This document shows positions 15,810-19,319 of a DNA stretch of 19,319 bases, piece by piece. The notes beneath the pieces are model-generated. The model ran no database searches and was not told the origin of the DNA. It was given only the letters and a program-made list of their open reading frames with translations. The stretch is from Arcticibacterium sp047623945 (GTDB lineage: Bacteria > Bacteroidota > Bacteroidia > Cytophagales > Spirosomataceae). Numbering within the stretch: position 1 is the first letter of the stretch; the number at the start of each line of letters is the position of its first letter. The position numbers and the translations under genes are program-made. The DNA is taken from positions 1 through 19,319 of the forward strand of contig JBLHOT010000070.1 in NCBI GenBank assembly GCA_047623945.1. Reading direction: 5' to 3'.

Positions 15810-16376
15810 TTACTCTTTACTAAACTCACCGTTAGCGTGTATAGTTATTTCTCTTCCTACCGTCGTACCAGACTCTGAGCCTACATTAAAGTCGAAACGG
15901 TCTAAAGTGCCGGTAGCTTTTATACCCACCATCTGCTTTTTGCTTCTTTGATTTACAATAGGGCCTTTTAACGTTACATCTAACGTTATTGGCTTGATTA
16001 CTCCTTTTATAGTAATATTTCCTGTCATAACATATTTTTCACCACCAACATGCTTAAAAGATGTGCTTTTAAAAGCCATTGTTGCATATTTCTCTACCTC
16101 AAAGAAGTCGGCACTTCTAAGGTGGTTATCTCTTCGCTCAATTCTCGTGTCTACGCTAGTTACCTGAGCTGTAAAACTAAAAACAGCATCTGAAAAGTCT
16201 TCTTTCTTTGATGTAAAAGAGGCATCAACATCATTAAAGTTTCCATCAACCTCAGATAGCATGAGATGCGTTAGGGTGAAACCTACATTTGAATGAGACT
16301 TATCTACAGACCATTTCTGGGCTGAAGCTCCCAATGTTACCACAAAAAGGGCACCTAATAAAATTACTTTTTTCAT
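15810..16376 (-). CDS. YceI-family periplasmic lipid-binding-like protein
   Basis: The 188-residue secreted protein has a signal peptide (MKKVILLGALFVVTLGASAQ) and a YceI domain, a lipocalin-like barrel that binds long isoprenoid or amphiphilic ligands in characterised relatives. Family landmarks are WSVDKSHSNVGFTLTHL near the mature N-terminus, RDNHLRSADFFEVEKYATMAF in the middle, GNITIKGVIKPITLDV, and the closing GREITIHANGEF strand. The frame is open 11 codons further upstream, but the ATG at 16376 places the signal peptide correctly. The gene is monocistronic, convergent with the VTC operon, and preceded by an inverted repeat at 16427-16448. The ligand cannot be inferred. Confidence 0.92.
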   Translation of the reverse strand: MKKVILLGALFVVTLGASAQKWSVDKSHSNVGFTLTHLMLSEVDGNFNDVDASFTSKKEDFSDAVFSFTAQVTSVDTRIERRDNHLRSADFFEVEKYATMAFKSTSFKHVGGEKYVMTGNITIKGVIKPITLDVTLKGPIVNQRSKKQMVGIKATGTLDRFDFNVGSESGTTVGREITIHANGEFSKE

Positions 16377-16426
16377 AAAAACATTTTGGTTTAATTTTAA
16401 ACTTCGCATCCAATACGAATCAGAAA

Positions 16427-16448
16427 GTTATTTAGTTTACGAAATAAC
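16427..16448. repeat. Inverted repeat upstream of the yceI-like gene
   Basis: GTTATTT and AAATAAC form a perfect 7-bp inverted repeat with an 8-nt spacer, 51 nt upstream of the yceI-like ATG. Size and placement would suit a dimeric regulator site. The minus strand carries a -7-like TAACTTTC overlapping it. The sequence is AT-rich, so chance is possible. Confidence 0.35.
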
Positions 16449-16800
16449 GTTTTAACATAAAGTTATTCGACGCTTAAGCTAAAACTTCCGATGTTTCACC
16501 CAAATCAATTTATTAGGAACATTTCAATTATAATTCCAATGAGATTCTGGACATCCTCAATCTGGACGGATAAGAACGATAAGAGGTTTAAACTGCATAA
16601 AAAGTCCACGTATAAATATAGCTCCGTCAAGTTTATTTCAAAATAGACCTAGATAAATGGATTGATACAGGTGACCAAACGGATAGAGACGACGACCAAT
16701 ATTTAACCCGATAATAACCCTATATTTATCTTCACAATGTCTCTGATTATCCTTTGAACTTGACTTTGAAAAATTAAACCACTTTGTTTATATTAATTGT
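16449..16800. other. Intergenic region with possible gene remnant before the lytS-like gene
   Basis: This is about 350 bp without an intact gene. A frame from 16622 to a double stop at 16712-16717 reads LRQVYFKIDLDKW then IDTGDQTDRDDDQYLTR, which looks like the C-terminal end of a real protein. The same frame is broken by several stops upstream, although EILDILNLDG at about 16541-16570 also looks coding-like. I recognise no family. The promoter of the sensor kinase must lie in the last ~100 bp, but no clean TTTG/TAnnTTTG pair is visible. Confidence 0.3.
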
Positions 16801-17832
16801 ATGAACATCTCTTTAAGAAATAACGAATCCGGAAATATCTATAAGATATTATTCCAAGCACTGCTTTGGATTTTTTGGCTTGGCTATCCACTTATGAATG
16901 ATAATGATTTAAGCGACCCCGAGAGGCTACAAATTATTCAGATGGTGTTTGTGGTAAGGTTTATTGAGGTTCCTTTCTTCTACTTAATCATAAAGTACCT
17001 CATTCCAGATATATTTAAAAAGCACGGCGTCACCTATTACCTTATTATTCTTATTGCCATCTGTATATCGTACATGTTTGCAGAAGTATATATAAGAAAC
17101 ATTATGAAACCTGGGCGTGACACCTATAGCTTCTTTATTATTTTCCCTGTCATATTTATAGCAGCCATGGGGACTGGCTACGGCCTGGTAACTAGCATCA
17201 TAGATGAAGAGACTCACAAAAGAGAAGAAGACCAGCAAAGATTAAAGTCGGAGTTATCATTTTTGAGATCGCAAATAAGTCCTCATTTCTTATTCAATGT
17301 GCTCAATAGTATTGTCTATTTAATTCGCTCCAAGTCTGATATGGCAGAGCCTGTTACCATTCAATTATCAGACATGATGCGGTACATGCTGTACGAGACA
17401 GATAACAAGCAAGTAGCGGTAAGCAAAGAACTAGAATACCTCAGAAATTATATTGACTTACAAAAAGTTAGGTATGGCGAAGACGTGAGCATTAATGTAG
17501 CCATAGGAGGCAACGACAGTAGCCTAACTATTGAGCCTATGCTTCTCATACCTTTTGTAGAAAATGCATTTAAGCATGGCGTAGGAATGGTTTTGGAACC
17601 CAAGATTGATATTATTCTTGACTACCAAGGTGCCGATTTAACCTTTGAGGTTATTAATAAAATAGGCCCTGAAACCGAAGAAGAAAAAGACAGTAGCTCT
17701 GGCATAGGTCTAAAAAATGTAAGGAGAAGATTAGAACTCTTATATCCTGACAAGCACACTTTGGATATCAACGACGACGGTGATAAATTTGCCATCAAGC
17801 TCAATATTAATCTTAAACGCCAAAACAATTAA
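16801..17832 (+). CDS. LytS-type sensor histidine kinase (His_kinase family)
   Basis: The 343-residue protein has four membrane segments (~14-32, 46-68, 78-97, 109-133) with short loops, then a cytoplasmic kinase. The phosphoacceptor box QISPHFLFNVLNS gives His162, as in the LytS/YehU branch. This is followed by the helical region DMMRYMLYETDNKQVAVSKE, the N box PFVENAFKHG (N255) and the glycine box SSGIGLKNVRRRLELLY. All residues needed for activity appear present. No separate extracellular sensor domain is seen, so the signal is probably sensed within or close to the membrane. It ends 2 nt before its LytTR response regulator. The target genes are not evident here. Confidence 0.93.
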   Translation: MNISLRNNESGNIYKILFQALLWIFWLGYPLMNDNDLSDPERLQIIQMVFVVRFIEVPFFYLIIKYLIPDIFKKHGVTYYLIILIAICISYMFAEVYIRNIMKPGRDTYSFFIIFPVIFIAAMGTGYGLVTSIIDEETHKREEDQQRLKSELSFLRSQISPHFLFNVLNSIVYLIRSKSDMAEPVTIQLSDMMRYMLYETDNKQVAVSKELEYLRNYIDLQKVRYGEDVSINVAIGGNDSSLTIEPMLLIPFVENAFKHGVGMVLEPKIDIILDYQGADLTFEVINKIGPETEEEKDSSSGIGLKNVRRRLELLYPDKHTLDINDDGDKFAIKLNINLKRQNN

Positions 17833-17834
17833 AG

Positions 17835-18572
17835 ATGTCTGTACTAAAACTAAACTGTATAGCTGTAGATGACGAAAGTTTGGCTAGAAAGCTTTTGCAA
17901 CAGAATATAGAGCAGGTGCCATTTCTCAATCTAATAAAGACCTGCAAAAATCCTTATGAAGCCATGGAGGCTTTACAAGAGCATAAAATAGATCTTATGT
18001 TTTTGGATATCCAGATGCCAGGAATGCTAGGAACCAAGTTCTTAGCGAGCCTAAAAGATAAACCAATGGTCATTTTAGTGACGGCTTATGACTCCTATGC
18101 CTTAGAAAGTTATGATTTAGACGTTATAGATTATCTCATGAAACCTGTGAGCTTTGATAGATTTTCTAAGGCCGCACATAAAGCCTTAGATTTTTATAAA
18201 AAGAGTGGTCAAAAAGTGAATTTGACCGAAGAAAAAACGAGTACAGATACAGCAGATTTCTTTTTTGTGAACGTGGAGTACTCTCTGGTGAAAATTGTTT
18301 TTGATGATATTTCTCATGTTGAAGGGCTGAAAGATTACATCAAAATTTTTGTAAAAAATCAGACACGGCCTATTCTCACCAAATCTACGCTAAAGGGAAT
18401 AGAAGAACGCCTTCCTGAAAACTTCATGAGAGTTCAGAAGTCCTATATTGTGAACCTTGATAAAATTCAAAGCATTAGAAATCATCGTATTAGCATAGAT
18501 AAATTTGACATCCCAGTGAGTGACACCAATATGGAAGAACTCTTAAAAGCCATTAATTACGAGAAACCTTAA
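17835..18572 (+). CDS. LytTR-family response regulator
   Basis: The 245-residue protein has an N-terminal receiver domain with acidic pocket D12/D13 (AVDDES), phosphoacceptor D58 (LMFLDIQMPG), T83 (LVTAYDSYA) and K103 (YLMKPVSF). A linker follows, then a C-terminal LytTR DNA-binding domain (~147-243), with the typical ISHVEGLKDYIKIF, LKGIEERLPENFMRVQKSY, and IVNLDKI segments. It is the cognate partner of the sensor kinase just upstream (2-nt gap, same strand), so a two-component system is clear. LytTR proteins usually bind paired direct repeats; I did not find a convincing pair in the upstream region. Confidence 0.94.
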   Translation: MSVLKLNCIAVDDESLARKLLQQNIEQVPFLNLIKTCKNPYEAMEALQEHKIDLMFLDIQMPGMLGTKFLASLKDKPMVILVTAYDSYALESYDLDVIDYLMKPVSFDRFSKAAHKALDFYKKSGQKVNLTEEKTSTDTADFFFVNVEYSLVKIVFDDISHVEGLKDYIKIFVKNQTRPILTKSTLKGIEERLPENFMRVQKSYIVNLDKIQSIRNHRISIDKFDIPVSDTNMEELLKAINYEKP

Positions 18573-18578
18573 GCTATA

Positions 18579-18962
18579 CTAGTGTTCTAAAAATCGTCCT
18601 TTCAGGTCTGGTGTCGAAATTCTACAAGTCTCTCGTTGTCCAAAAAACTTATATCTGTTTTTTGCTATGAAATCATACACGGAATCTCTTATTCCTTTAG
18701 GGATTACTTTAAGAACTCTCAGCCATTTATACCCCGACAAAATCTCAGCTATTTCAAAAACAGCCTCTGACTTTTCAAGGAAGCTTTCGCCATCATAGAA
18801 CACAACGCTATCTAAGTCATTCGGCCTGTCTTTCAGTAGCTTTTGAGCGTATGCTGATTGTAAAGAGGCAAACTTAAATTGTTTTTTTTTGTCTCTATCA
18901 ATGATGAAGTTTACAAACCCATTACAGAGGTTGCAAACGCCATCAAATAGAATCAATTTCAT
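18579..18962 (-). CDS. DCC-family thiol-disulfide oxidoreductase-like protein (DUF393)
   Basis: The 127-residue protein starts MKLILFDGVCNLCNGFVNFI, which contains the DxxCxxC motif (D7, C10, C13) that names the DCC family. FASLQSAYAQKLL, SVVFYDGESFLEKSEAV and a basic C-terminal half ending in RFLEH follow as expected. The fold is thioredoxin-like; enzymatic activity is proposed for the family but largely unproven. Its ATG overlaps the TAA of the upstream membrane-protein gene by one base, which implies co-translation. It is convergent with the LytTR regulator, with 6 nt between the stops. Confidence 0.92.
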   Translation of the reverse strand: MKLILFDGVCNLCNGFVNFIIDRDKKKQFKFASLQSAYAQKLLKDRPNDLDSVVFYDGESFLEKSEAVFEIAEILSGYKWLRVLKVIPKGIRDSVYDFIAKNRYKFFGQRETCRISTPDLKGRFLEH

Positions 18963-19319
18963 TAAAACAGTTTTTCAAAAGGTAGCCTACTCAAAACGAG
19001 AACTAAAGCCAAGCCATAAAATATCATGGTGCTTTTAAACTTTTTACCGTTTCCTATAGCCTTTTTACTTTTGACGTTTCCTATAGTTACCAAAACTGCC
19101 GCTATGATACCAATCGTAGGGTGTTCCATGTATTGTTTTCTTCCTGCTGAAGTTTTAATCACAGCTGCCATATCTGCATTTCCCATAGCTAGGACAAGCA
19201 AGGCAATACCCAATAAAAGCATGGTATGAACAGCTATTAAAGCAAAAAGATTAACCTTTCTATGGTTATTTTCCCAAACCTTTTCAGAGTTAGTTCCGAT
19301 GACCCCATTAATAGTAGCC
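18962..19319 (-). CDS. Cytochrome-b-like small membrane protein, 5' end cut by the window edge
   Basis: The frame is open to the right edge, so the start lies outside; the ATG at 19222 is probably internal. The 118 visible residues read INGVIGTNSEKVWENNHRKVN, then a membrane helix with His (LFALIAVHTMLLLGIALLVLA), a loop, MEHPTIGIIAAVLVTIGN (second His-containing helix), SKKAIGNGKKFKSTM, and a last helix ending RLPFEKLF. This order resembles a Bacteroidota family usually annotated as cytochrome b, in which histidines on membrane helices could bind heme. Heme binding is inference. The gene overlaps the DCC gene by one base (TAATG). Confidence 0.65.
   Translation of the reverse strand, partial: ATINGVIGTNSEKVWENNHRKVNLFALIAVHTMLLLGIALLVLAMGNADMAAVIKTSAGRKQYMEHPTIGIIAAVLVTIGNVKSKKAIGNGKKFKSTMIFYGLALVLVLSRLPFEKLF

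Noticed and set aside
16984..17238. Minus-strand 84-codon frame within the sensor kinase gene
   Set aside because: It is antisense to the transmembrane part of a well-supported kinase, with no family features.

Overview
The window reads as chromosomal DNA of a member of the phylum Bacteroidota, most likely a Cytophagales-type bacterium (inference). The support is a very large secreted protein with DUF11-like repeats and a '3-coathanger'-like C-terminus, a DUF4295 gene beside rpmG, promoters of the TTTG-N19-TAnnTTTG type, start regions without clear Shine-Dalgarno sites, and families common in that phylum (DUF3127, DUF2490, VTC/DUF4956, LytS/LytTR pairs). I see no phage, insertion sequence, CRISPR array, tRNA or rRNA.

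Layout. 1-444: the end of a lipoprotein gene cut by the left edge, convergent with a 1931-residue secreted repeat protein (447-6242, minus). 6338-10549: a minus-strand series of an uncharacterised probable alpha-toroid protein, a VF530/DUF2132 protein overlapping it by 11 nt, and uvrA. 10628-10987: a divergent DUF3127 OB-fold protein with an SSB-like DDLPF tail, ended by a strong hairpin. 11038-11689: about 650 bp without an intact gene, holding the wreck of a TlpA/thioredoxin-like gene and then a good promoter for rpmG. 11690-13550: rpmG, a DUF4295 gene, a terminator, a hot-dog-fold thioesterase and ftsY.

13712-15752: a tight three-gene plus-strand operon of a VTC (polyphosphate polymerase-like) catalytic domain, a DUF4956 multi-pass membrane protein and a DUF2490 outer-membrane barrel. 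This is the most system-like part of the window. I infer that it may link polyphosphate (or a related polymer) synthesis in the cytoplasm to the inner and outer membranes. 15810-16376: a secreted YceI protein on the minus strand with its own terminator. 16410-16800: mostly non-coding, with an inverted repeat and a possible gene remnant. 16801-18572: a LytS-type sensor kinase and its LytTR response regulator, 2 nt apart. 18579-19319: on the minus strand, a DCC (DUF393) thiol-disulfide protein preceded by, and overlapping by one base, a cytochrome-b-like membrane protein that runs off the right edge.

Most of the window is ordinary core genome. The points worth a second look are the VTC/DUF4956/DUF2490 operon, the DxDDTA-bearing toroid protein, the decayed redoxin gene sitting where rpmB is expected, the DUF3127 protein's SSB-like tail, and the recent-looking 270-bp duplication in the giant surface protein.
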